From: Hygrophila difformis
Taxonomy: Eukaryota > Streptophyta > Magnoliopsida > Lamiales > Acanthaceae
Length of the DNA: 64,000 bases
Assembly: GCA_030278955.1 (NCBI GenBank)
Contig: JAOANR010000004.1
Location: forward strand, 62,155,686 to 62,219,685
Direction: 5' to 3'
Shown here: piece by piece, positions 25,242 through 37,920 of the stretch
How the letters are laid out: each line of letters begins with the position of its first letter
Position numbering within the stretch: the stretch's first letter is position 1
Notes under the pieces: generated by a model
The model's database searches: none
What the model saw: only the letters and a program-made list of their open reading frames with translations
What the model was told of the DNA's origin: nothing
Made by a program: the position numbers and the translations under genes

Positions 25242-28061
25242 ATGAATGCTATCAGAGACAGACTGTACGATAAGCTTTCGAGTTTGTTTTCTGATTCACA
25301 GGCGTCGAATGAGGCGCAAGATCAAGATTCTCCGGTATAATTTTTAATTTGGTGTGTTTCGTTTGCGATTTTGTAGATGTATGCGTTTATTTGGTTTATG
25401 TGAAGTGCCTTTGGAATTTTAGTTGAGCTTGTAAGCTGTTTAAATGTTAGATCGAATATGTTTGGATAAAAAGGTGTAAAATGAAAAGTGCATAGATAAA
25501 AAAGATTCTTTTTCGGGTGAGGTCACTCTTGTTTTGGGTTTAAATGGAAAGGAAGTTTTGATTCCAAGCTATTTGGTGATGAAGTAGCCCGGTGAGTTTT
25601 TAACACCTAGATGTGGTGCTTATGTTTCATTTGAGTGCCTTATTCCTATGCATGGATTGAAGACTGGTGTTCCTATCTTATTATTTCTATTCCAGTTCTT
25701 CTCATGGAAAATAATCAGACCTTATTTACCAGTGGAAACTAGTAGCACTTGTTTATTTGTTTCTCGTGTTGTTTTTCAATCATGCAATCTTTTCAGTGAT
25801 GCTCAAGTAAAGGGAAATCTGAGACTCAAGTCATTGCTTCATCTAGAAGACTAGAAGTATGTGATTTCGTTCTACTTTTTTGTAAGGGATTAAATCTCCA
25901 AATTAATTACCCTAAGGTTGGACTTCCATTATTTCCCCCTTTCTCTTGTAAAGATGTGGTTTTCCTTACTTGATCTTTGTTTGGTTTTGCTCTTCATCGT
26001 TTCTTCATGTCACAAATAATATTTAAGTTGTTTAGGATTGAGTGATCTCCAGAAATCCACATTGTTGGGAAAGGACTCTTAATACCATGTCTCCATTTGT
26101 GTAGGGTAAACAAAATGCTAAGAATGTGAAGTCAAACAATTCTGTACTGACCTCATTCCTACCATCAGTAAGCCTTGATTGGTTCAGACAAAATCCGCCC
26201 ACTAATGATATCAAAAGTCCCAGGTCGGATTCATTTAAATGGAGAAGTAGAAGTTTTTCGTACAAGGATAAACCCTTGGATAAGCCTATGGATTATGATA
26301 ATGTATTGCAAGAAGAAAATGAGAAACATGGTTACAGCGGGAGCCCAATATTAGAAAATGGAGAGCCCGGCTCTGGAACAAGCACCAGTGGCAGCTCAGA
26401 TACATTTGAAGATTTCATGACCCCACATGCTTTTGAGAAGACTATGCCCAGCCTTATGGACGAATCCTTTTTCATTTCTCCAGATTTATATCGTTTCTTT
26501 GAGGCAGCCCTTCCTAATATAGTGAAAGGCTGTCAATGGGTTCTATTTTACAGGTAAACTCGACAATGATGCTTTTGTATTCTGTAGATAGTTCTGCTTT
26601 TGCACGAGTATTGTTTTGACAACTGTCCTATAATTTGCTGGATGAAGGGCAGTACGGTAAGAGATGGTATATCACTTCAAACACTTTACCGGAAGAGCTC
26701 TGGTGGTACTGGTCCTTGTTTGTTGGTGCGTTTACCTTGTCACAACAACAGCTGTACAAAATCAGCATGCATGTTTAGCTTCTGCTCCATGAAAACAGAA
26801 TGCTTTTATATCTGCAGATTACTGGTGATAAGAAAGGTGCTGTATTAGGTGGATTAATTGAGTGCCCCCTGAAGCCTACTGCAAAAAGGAAATATCAAGT
26901 ATGATGTTACAAGCTTCTCTTGACTATTTTAACTTTGTGCCAGAAGGCCTTGCTACTTCGTTTATGCTTCTGAAATCACAAGATAACATAATTTATTTTC
27001 TGCATATCTGGCAGGGAACAAATCAAAGTTTTGTTTTCACTACGTTATATGGTGAACCAAGGATATTTAGACCAACTGGTAAGCATGTTACCTGTTGCTA
27101 AACTTGTTTAACATCCTCAGTCATTTTTCGAATGAAGATGTGCCATATATCTATACTTTCAGCATTTGTTACGTATATGTTTTGTATGCTGTGTAGTGTA
27201 TCATATTCTAATTTAATGAGCAAGACCAAAACCCAAGGGGTTAGATGGATATAATTGATTGAACTCCCAGGCTAAAAGATCCAACAACTTGATATGAATT
27301 CGAAGAAAAAGGGTATGAAATTTTTGGCTGGGGGCAGTGTTGAAATATTGAGATGTATTAGCTTGTCGTGAACCAGCTTCCAGTTTAGTAGTGTTCTACT
27401 TGCTATGAATGCTGGGCATTAAAAAGATGTTTCAATTACATAAGATGAAGGGACAAGTATATGGTACCATGTCATGCACTTCTTATAACAATATGTTATC
27501 ATCCGTATGTGATTCCATCAATAAATTCATGTTTAATATTCAAGTCCTGTTGGACAAGAAGTAACTATATTATTTTGTTTGGAACTTAAAAAATTCATGG
27601 ACAGTTTCTATTGTTGCTTGAATAGGAGCCAACAGGTACTTCTATCTGTGCCTGAACGACTCGCTCGCTCTTGGAGGCGGTGCGAACTTTGCTCTATGCT
27701 TGAACGATGATCTGTAAGTTTGTTTCGTGCACTACGAACTGGCTCATATTTACATCATAATTAGAGATTACAATTTTAACACCTCATCCTTTCCTACTTA
27801 GATTAACTGGAACAAGTGGACCTTGTGAGACATTTGGCAACTTGTGTTTAGCCCATGAACAAGAGTTTGATCTAAAGAATGTCGAGGTAATTCTTTCATA
27901 TAATAATTTGTGTCAATGGCATGGATTTCCTGTTGATTCTCTAATTTTTTTTTTTTTTTGCGACCGATGGCGGGATTTTAAATCTTTAGTGTAATAACCT
28001 TATTAAATATTTGTGTATGCAGCTATGGGGATTTACTCATGCATCTCAGTACCTCACCTGA
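25242..28061 (+). CDS. TLDc-domain protein, OXR2-like
   Basis: TLDc (TBC/LysM-associated) domain protein of the oxidation-resistance type; the closest family member I recall is Arabidopsis At2g05590 (OXR2), tied to oxidative-stress tolerance. Exons: 25242-25334, 26105-26553, 26653-26725, 26818-26898, 27015-27078, 27626-27713, 27802-27886, 28023-28061. GT-AG junctions and phases are consistent (972 nt, 323 residues). The N-terminal 140 residues are polar and low-complexity (SGTSTSGSSDTFEDFMTP). The TLDc domain fills about residues 150-323: FFEAALPNIVKGCQWVLFYS, SLQTLYRKSSGGTGPCLL, ITGDKKGAVLGGLIECPLKP, SFVFTTLYGEPRIF, GANRYFYLCLNDSLALGGGA, and the end VELWGFTHASQYLT. This C-terminal G-F-x-x-x-x-Y ending is typical of TLDc proteins. 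The start is the first ATG after the leader. Confidence 0.9.
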
Positions 28062-28836
28062 AGCGAAAGAGATCATCATAAGATGTTCTTTGTCTACCTT
28101 GTTGATTTATGAAGGAACAAGCCCGTTTTATATATTCATTAGTATTGCTTTTGGAAGTATGTTGTAGTTCAAACCTGTTGCGCTTTTTCATGAATTTTTA
28201 CGTTTTATTTTGTGTTATGATTATCATATGGAGCTCTCTAAATGTCTTAACATTTATTTCTGATAACCAATAAGTGATTATAAAGAATAGCATTGCATTG
28301 TTAATACCTTTTTGGTAATAATATAGCTTTGGGCCATGTACTTCGGCTTTTGATGCCCAAAAGAAAATAATTTTGATGTATTGATAAGAGTCGGTGCAAT
28401 TAAAAATCACGAGCAATTTAGAAATGTAGAGGTACTTCTATAGCCTTGATTGAATAAGCCAAGTGACAAAGAAATCTCGACAAAACAGAATCAGCCAAGA
28501 ATACAAATAATAATATTACCCGTTTGTTCCAGAAAACACCCATCTTCCCAACAGCTCTCTTGCACATTAAATTAACACAACAGAGATTGGATAAACTACA
28601 ATTTCAATAAATTAAAATTGAACACTATATTTCACAAATTGAGAAATCCCATAATTTCTGTTCTCAATTCAATCCCCCATGGGGAAAATTTTAAGGGATA
28701 GAATATATATATATATAGGAAAGAAAATCGACCTTCAAACCACCTGGGTAGAAGAACCTACAACAGCAAAAAAGCTTACACGAGAATCGAATAAAAATGT
28801 ACATCTCCGGATGGAAACTAAGTGGCATATCTGGCC
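28062..28836. other. Intergenic DNA between convergent OXR2-like and PI4K genes
   Basis: Holds the 3' untranslated regions of two genes transcribed towards each other, whose stop codons are 775 bp apart. AT-rich, without a coding region or recognisable repeat. Confidence 0.55.
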
Positions 28837-31800
28837 TCATTTTTCGATGCCTTGTTGCAAATACTGGATCAAATCATAACCAGCAGTGGTCCACTTATTA
28901 TAGGCATCAGTGCACACACGTATCATGTAATTGGCTGCTTCACGCTCACTCATTTCAGGATGGAACCTCTTACGCAGATTGCCGATCGGGTCACCTCTGC
29001 TGAAGCATGGCAATCCGCTGTCCAGCATTAGCAAGACTGTGTTAATGATCCCATCCATATAGCGGCGTGCAGCAAGGTAACCCTTTACGCACAAGCTGCA
29101 CCAGTGTCAAAAATAATGGATTGGCTTTGTAAGTACGAGGAGTTGATCTCGCAAAGATGGAATTATGTTGGGTTGAGAGAGAGGAAGCTAGCTTACCTTA
29201 CAAACTGGTGCCATGTGTCACTTTTCATCACCCCAGACGGATCAAGCAGTTGAGTCATTTCATGACTGAGCTTGAAATGAGCACTTTCAAAACGCATATT
29301 GCCTCCAGGTGAGGTTTCCAAAATAAAACCAAAATCAATGTGAACTAGCCTGCCAACACTGCATTCACAACCAATCAAGGTTAGACTGATCTGGCATTAT
29401 TACAATTCACTTCATGCAAATGATACAAAGATCAAAGATTTTCGCCAAAAGTTGAAAATAGTGGTACATGGTTTATTTTTATAGTGGTACTACATAGTAG
29501 GCAAATGTGATGAACCGATAAACACAATGACAACTACTCTGTATAATAAAAGGCTTACTTATCAAACAAAAGATTCCCATTGTGCCTATCCTTTGGCTGA
29601 AGCAACAGGCTAGCAACTGCATATCCAGCACTGCTAATTAGGAAATTCTCACGGGCAGCCTCAAAGTTTGGGGAGCCCACAGACCCAAAATCTTGTTGGA
29701 AAATCTCATATAAACCACCATCAGTGGTTTCACCCATTTGACTCCTGCTTCGTGAATTGGGCACAACCTGCCAAGGACGACAGAATGATAAAAGAGGAAA
29801 CTCTTGGCAAATAAAACCCAAAATTTGCATGCATGACACTCCAAGAATGCACAAAGGAGTTAAGGAGAGTTATTACGAAAAAACTAAGGATTACCTCAAT
29901 AATTCCTCTCTCTGGGCCAGTTGGAAGTACTCCATAAGGATACAAATAAAGATTCAGCCCAATAGCTGCAAAGATGTCCTTCAAAAGTGAAATAACTTGC
30001 AAAGCAAGCACATCTTGCCGACAGTCATCTCCAACCTACATCCAGAGATCACCACCACCAGGTTAGTGTAAAACATTCTCCAGAGAAAAATTGCATTACA
30101 GGTCAACAACCAGCATTTTCCAACTTTATATATGACATAACATTGTTCGTGGTTAATTGTTACAAGCCTACAACGGAACTGAACAGACCAACTAAATTTC
30201 TTATTTGCAATCATTGCATCTCTAGATGCTATACACCACTTTGGCTGTTGGAATCACAAGTACAGCTCATGGCCCTTGATTTTTACGAGCTCCGTATTTC
30301 AAAAGCAAGGAACAGAATGAAAATTAATAAGAGCTTGAGCTTCCTTGCCTCACCTAGGGTGCTTTTCCATGTGAACTGATGAATATTAAAATATACCTTA
30401 AATATACAAGCTTGTGGCTTTATATCATTGTGATCTCCATCCCGCTCTACCTGAATGTGATCATGATAGGAACTTTTGCTGCTGATTGTAAAGGAATGCC
30501 ACTATCAACCTGAATACCCCTGACAAGTTTAGTAGGAGCAGTGGGTAGGTATAGATCATCTCCATCCACTTGAATTTTCTCCAACTCCCTATTTCAATAT
30601 AAGAAATAGTATCTCTTATCACAGTTCAGAATGAGAAATAAGTGAAGTCAAATCAACCAACACGACTGCAATTCTTATGGAGATAACAGTCAAAAGTTAC
30701 CTTCTTATACCATCTCGCCTTTCATCTTTTGGAAGTGGATAGAGTACACCAGATATAGATGTAACTTTGTCAAAGAAATTAAATTCTCTATTAAACACAT
30801 CAAGTGCTTTAGGATTGAAACCATCAATAATTTTTTGTCTGACCTCCGGTAGCAGTGCTTGAAAGGAGCTATTCTGCAAGCAAATAGAAGGGGAACAAAA
30901 GATCCAGTGAACTTACATTCATAACAAAATGTTTATACAAAAACTTCACCATTTAAATTAAACAGAAATTATAAAACATATATATTTGATTTGTTGCATG
31001 GAAACTTCAACTTCAAGCACTGATGGTTCAGTGATAAAATTAAAAGGCAAGCCAGAATAGAAAAGATGAATATAGGAATCTCTCTTTGAACAATAAGCAA
31101 ATGTTACATGATGGAAAGAATGGTAGGGCCGCATGATTTTCAGAGACCAGTAAATATGCCAAGATTGTTGCCGAGGTCCATCCTTAAAAGGAATATAGCT
31201 ACAACGTGGGGCAAGTATAGAGTCAGACAAACCTACCCTAAGCCACCTCTGAACGTTCAAAACTTTAAATTGTACAAATGTGAAGACTTCTGTGTTGATA
31301 TATCTCCACTATCATAAGTCATAGAAAAGGAATGACGGATCCTTTATGCAATAAACCAATGTAAATTTTGTTATAAAAGGCCAGTACAGCTACGGAAGCT
31401 AGTTAGGATGCTAGGTGAAGTGACAACAGAAATGGATATGACAAGGCAACCAAAACGAACTAAAAAAACAAATAAAGGGTAAATAACATACTCCTCCCCA
31501 ACAATTTTAGCTTTTATATGAGAAGTCACTACATTATTCTTATACAACACCAAATCCAGGAAATCCGCTGTTTCAATCTCAAAGGTCACCAATCATGAAA
31601 CAAAATGCCATAAAGTAGAGATGATTCAAAGAGCACTACTTGGAACTCCAAGAAATTGCTAAAAACCACAAGTCAATGAAATACCTACATAATACTAACT
31701 TTTGGAAAATGTGATCATTCAACTAGTCTAAGTGTCTAACAGAATCTTCTTAATACTTAGAAACAACTTTTAACTAAAATTGAGTATTAAATGTCAAATA

Positions 31801-34800
31801 GAACTATTTAGTTTGAACAAGGATACCATAGAAGTTACTGCTTCTTTTCCAGTCTCGGATGCACAAGTTTCACCCTGAAAAAACATAGACATATAAATTT
31901 TAAAGCATACGTGAAATGCAAATCAAATGGTTGTATAACCTGACCAATATAATTAAGTGTAGGTCACCTGTAAATGCCAAATCAATATATGCGCAAAAAT
32001 ATCACTTCTTTGTGTGGCTCTAAGCAAGTATCCTTCAACCAACTTCTGCAAATTAGAATTGGCCGATATGAAAAGAATGCATCTTTGCATAAAAATGCAT
32101 AAATTAAATAAAATAAGTATGCTTCAAGGATAGAGACATGCTTTGCCACTATCATCTATGCACGGACAAAATTGTTTGAAGTACTAGCGGTGACACTAGT
32201 GTCTTTAGATTGCCAAATCAAGATGGCAGGAACCCACCTCATCATCATATCTTAGTGCCTGTACCAACTGGGGCATGAAAAAAGTCACTCTTTCGGGTGG
32301 ATAAGACTCCAACACCCTGAGGACATACGCCATGACTCGGAGGTGACCTCTATATGCAGGACTGAGGAATTCCAAAGCTTGTGTAATTGAACAAGGCGCC
32401 CAGTGCGGCAATTGTTGCAAAAGGGTTGAATTCTCATCTACTGCCTTGGGGGTGACAAAATAAGGCAAAGCTTCAGGAATGCTGCGGATCTCCAATATAT
32501 GTGACTATGGAAAGAAAATAAGCCATGAGTTAAAAAATTAGATGAAAAAGGAATAAAGCGTAAATTGGACAGACAAAGCCACCAAGATTCAGACAATTCT
32601 GTTAATACAAAATCTTCAGGTGAATATTTTGCATTAGCATGTATCATTCAAATATCCAAATTAAAATCTCAAACATAGTAAAAGCATTAAAACTGTACAA
32701 ATACTAAAAATAATATGAGACTCCTCCAGCAACTTTGTATTTTTATTTTTTTATTTTTTAAAAGAAAAGAAAAAATTGCTTCCACAGCACAAACATATGA
32801 GAATAATTTTAAAGCCATCTTGTTTTCACCCAAAAACTCAACCAACATACTTGAACTAGCTGGGTGATTTCAGTCTTTAGAGCAGCATTTGTGGGGAACA
32901 TTGCAGCCAATGACAATGCGATTCTTGGATCGACAGAAAAGGCTGTCCTTCCAAATTCTACCCATTTATCAGAGCTAACTTTGAGCTTAGAATTGCCTTC
33001 CCTGAAAAAACCATCAAACAAGATGATGAACATCACACAGGATAGCCACTGCGAAAATAAGGGATGACAGAAAGAGTTGGGAAGATCCAAAGAAGTCAAC
33101 AAGAATTACTTTGATCCAACGGGATGAGCCCAAACCTCAAGCCTCTCAGCCTCATGCTGGCACAGCATCACCAACAACTGCCTCCTCTTCTCACGTTCAA
33201 CAGCATAGTTCTCCATCCGACCCCAGACAGGGTGAAAATGATCCTTCTGCAGGACAACGTCAAGCAACAATAACATTTCCCCTACATAAAGAGTATTAAA
33301 AACAATTTACATTTCATAAGTGTCTGTTTTACTTGTCTTACCACATCATGTGAAGAGCTACCATTTTCAAACCTTCCTGCTTTTTGCTCTTTCTGAGGGG
33401 ACCCCACCCGCTCATTGAGATGGTTGATAAAGATTGAAACTGATTGAGCTTCACTCTGAGTAAAATTGCTGTTATTCATATCATACCATCCAGGTTGATG
33501 AGCAAACCATCCAAGGGATGCTCTGTTATTTTCCAGAAAAAGCAAGCAAAAAAAGATCAAATTTACTTTTATCATAAGGAATAAATATTAAGACAAGGTG
33601 TAAGGGAACAGAAATTGCACAAAAATAGAAATGGTCATTGACGGCAACAGACATAATAAAGATGGTTATCATGCACACAGAATTAAGTGGATCTATATCA
33701 TAACAAGATAACAACTTTCAAGACATGACAGGGTCAAGTATCTTGGCACTGATCACTGTGAAAGAGAACAAATTCCAGGGGAACAAAGAACTCGAAAAAA
33801 AAATAATAATAAATAAGCTGACCTATTTTTATTAAGAGAAATTGAGCAAAAAACTCTTTTCAGAGTGATATCCTTCACATCAACCAAGTCAAGATCATGC
33901 TACCACTTTTAACACATTTCCAACAAAATAGGGACACCAGTGTAATGAAAGCTCAATTGATGTGATTTAAAATATTTGTTGCTGGATCTGCTCCACAGTT
34001 GGTTTGCTTGGAGATTATATTTGTAGGTTTAGCTCATAGAAACCCATGAAATAAAATTTTATTCATTGAGGTAAAATAAAATTTGTGAAAGGGACTGCAT
34101 TCTTGTCTACACAGGCATATACTCCCTCTGTACCCCCACTAACTTCTTCAACTTCCAATTATGTGTTGTCACACATATTCTCCCACTTCATATTTTTTTA
34201 CTTTCCCAAATTGGCCTATTTATGCTCATAAAAAATAACACAATTCTCAATACAAATATCATTAAATAAATGTCACACTAGAAATTCTCATAAAATGTGT
34301 GAAAAAAACTACGTGTAAGTTAATAAACAGATTAACACTGCTCACATCAGCTTAATGAAAAAGTTTTGCCCTAGTAATACCCTCTGGCATTACTGCATCA
34401 AGAATAAATTTAAAGGCCATACGCCTTTCTTTGTAACAACAATTACAAACAAAGGCAATCAAATGCATAACTTAGTACTTCTTACTTAAGAGTCCTTACC
34501 TGTATATCCTATCTTCTAACAATTGAAGCCCCGAGCTGAAGTTCTGGAGGTTTCCTTGTGTTCGGCATGAGCAAAGTTTCAGTCCAAAAAGCATCAGAGT
34601 GAAAAATGTTCCTGTAGCAGCTGGATGACGTGAAAATTTCCATGGAAGTTTTGTTGTTCCTTGTAACATACGGCCAAGAAGTAAAAGCTGTTCAACACTA
34701 TCTTGTCGAACTACCTGAAACGATGGAAATCCAAAACCAAACACATATATGATTAAGTAGATGGCCATAGATAACAAGGGATGGGTAATGTATCCACTAA

Positions 34801-37800
34801 ACATGATAGCATGTGATATGCAGTGTCCTAAAGAATGCATATACTAGAAAGCTAAACATGTGGTGCTTACTTCAAAGCGATCAATGAAGAATCCAAGCCA
34901 TAATCTATGAGCTATTATTTGTTCCACAGGATCCTTCTCAGGCTCAGGTTCAGGCTCTCCAGGGGCAAGGTGGGGCCTCAATTTCGCAGATGGTCCAGAG
35001 AACCTTATGTCAGAAGCAAAAAGGCCCCGTTTGGTGTCTATTGTCCATAACCATGCATCTACAAGCTCGGAAAGGACAAGTGATCCCAACTGAGGAGCAG
35101 CAGAGACCAACCATGTCCAGATGTAAACACCAGTCTCTACAGCATCAAGGGTGGTTATGTAAGCTGGACACCAGCAAAGAAGGCGAAGCAGTTGAGAAAA
35201 ACTCTCAATATTTGATTTCGGATCTGAACCCTGAGAGAAATATGTTTAATCATCCTCACCATAAATGCTAACCTGTCTAAAATGATTGAAAAACCCAACA
35301 AAGTAGAAAATAAAGAGTAAGTTTACCAGATTTGAAAGAAGTAAAGCAGTAGCTTGAGAACAAGTTTCACGAAAGGATGCCTTGTCCACATCTTCTCCTT
35401 TCTCTGCAGTATTTACAAATTTCTGAAGCAACCTTACAAATTTGGCAATCAAGACTTCATTAAAGGATTCGTGTTTGGGTTGTGGTGAATGATCAGTAGA
35501 CCGTGAAGTGGGAATATCAGGTGACAGAACATTGTTGGAAAGAGCAAGCCCACCAATGCTTTCATATAACCTCCTCATTCCTGCTATTTCTCCAGCATGG
35601 TTACACTTTGCAGTTGCACTGACCATACCAGTACCAAGAACCTCTAAGTTGAATGCATCGGTCAATTTCAAGTTCCCACCTGAAGCTGCAGCAGCAGCAG
35701 CCATGACTGCAGGAATATTTGCAGTTTTTGAACCAGTCCAACACTCATTTTTACCCGTCCCAATCCTTATCTCAGACAAAAGAGAAACCACATCAGCTGT
35801 CGTCTGTGTTCTCTGCCATGAATTAGCTTTGCAAAGGTTTTCCTAATTCAATAGTATTTGAATAAGTTGAAGAGAAATAATGTCCTTCCACTCAACAAGA
35901 GAGAAAACGCTGTAATAAACAACATAATGAAAGAGATGTTCAGAATGAAGATGAAGAGATCGAGGCATGAACAGAATGCCTCGACATGAAAAGGCCATTT
36001 CATTGGAGAGATGGTTTTTGCAACTGTCGGATAAATCCACATATGCCTATTGAAAACGATTATCTAATCCAAGAAAATCGGACAAATGGGAAGAAATGGT
36101 CATTAACTTCATCTTACATCAAAACAACATAATTATAATAAACAAAGTGATTCTCGCTTGGCTCACATAACAAAACATATTACGAAAATTGTTAGTTTGT
36201 TAAAAAATTCTTTTGAACATTTTAAAATAACAGTGTTGTATCACAATTTGTCACTGAGAATGAATTATAGTATTTTCCATTACAGTTACCATTGAGTGAT
36301 GATGCTGATGCTGATGATGATGACAATGATGATAAAGGCACAAGGAATTCAATCTGAATAGTTGTCTAACATACCTCAAAATACTAATTCAGTAAGAAGT
36401 TAGTAATTCAAAAGAAAGGTAGGAACTGAGAAGATGCAATAACATGGGATGCATCCACTGAAGAAGGGACTAAACCTGAAGAAGACCCTGACTTGTGCAA
36501 GGAGCATGTGAAAGTGCCACAACAATCCACTCCCGAACAATCTTTTGATACAAAGCTCGAACATTCGCCACATGAGCAGGATCACTCACTACTGCAGAGG
36601 GTGGATCACTATGCATTGAAAGAAGAAGGGAATCTAGACATGACGAATTCCACAAAATCTGCAACCCATGCAAACCATTTAGAAGTGCTTCAGCAACATT
36701 AGTGGAGAAAATGATATTAAGATTTAAGACACCTCAGCCATAGCATATTTACCTGAGGAAATCTATCTCTGAGTTGAGTTAAAAGACTAACAGAAAGGTC
36801 CCGCACATGCTCATCCCTCTGAGACAAGTTCTTAATGAGGAAGGCAGCATGGACAGACAATGTTGTCTCTCTAACTTCAGCATCTGGCCCAGTATCAGAT
36901 GCTCGGTCCTCCTGCATCAAATTGCATGAAATATAATGTTTGCAAAGGAATACAGAAAATATAATTGGGGGGTGGGGGTGGGGGTGGGTAGCCGCAAATT
37001 AACTTATAAATGGTTATAATATACAAGATCAGACACTCTAAATACATTCAAACTGGAAGTCTCATATATGTAGTTGGGCAAAAGAAAAAACCCAATAACA
37101 AAAGTTATATAAGGGGACTGGAGCAGTCTACTCTGACACAAAAGATCTTTCTAAAGAGATTCAATTTGGAAAATCCAAAAAATTCACTTATAAAGCAACA
37201 GCGGTAGATAGAAAAAAACATTATTCAAGATGCCACAAGAACCCCAAATGTATAAGTAGGAAGAGAAGATTAAACAGGAACTAGTTGAATTACAACAAAA
37301 TTAATATAATGATAGCAATAACAATCGTAAACAGGCTTCACTTTATCAATCTTAGACCAAATAACACTAGACAGTCCCTTTTAGGATAAATGCATAATTA
37401 TTACAGCCAAAATAGCATCAGATTTAATTATTGAAAATACAATGCACAAAATTCCAAAACCACATTCCTTGAACACACTGCATGCACATATAAACAAGAA
37501 GCAAGAGGAGGTTCTCAGTACCAGCCAAGCAATTGCTGCTTCAAACGACCGATGGACAATTGCAGTCAGGCACTTTGAGACTGCAGGCATAAGATTTGGA
37601 CTTCTTAGGTATTCAAAGACACAGCTGAAAGCACTTCGAGAAGATGTTGAACTTGAGTCTCCATTAAGAATGCCACCATTGCTGCTAAACCGTATAATTT
37701 CCAAAAATGCTACAGCCAGAAGATAGGTTGCTTTAACACCTGCACAAGGATATAGCATCCTTCTTTTAGTAGTAGAAACCCATAATATCTTGTAGTAGGA

Positions 37801-37845
37801 AGATGAAAAAATACAAAGGAAAAAAAAATAAAGAAAGAGGGAGGA

Positions 37846-37920
<75 letters not shown>

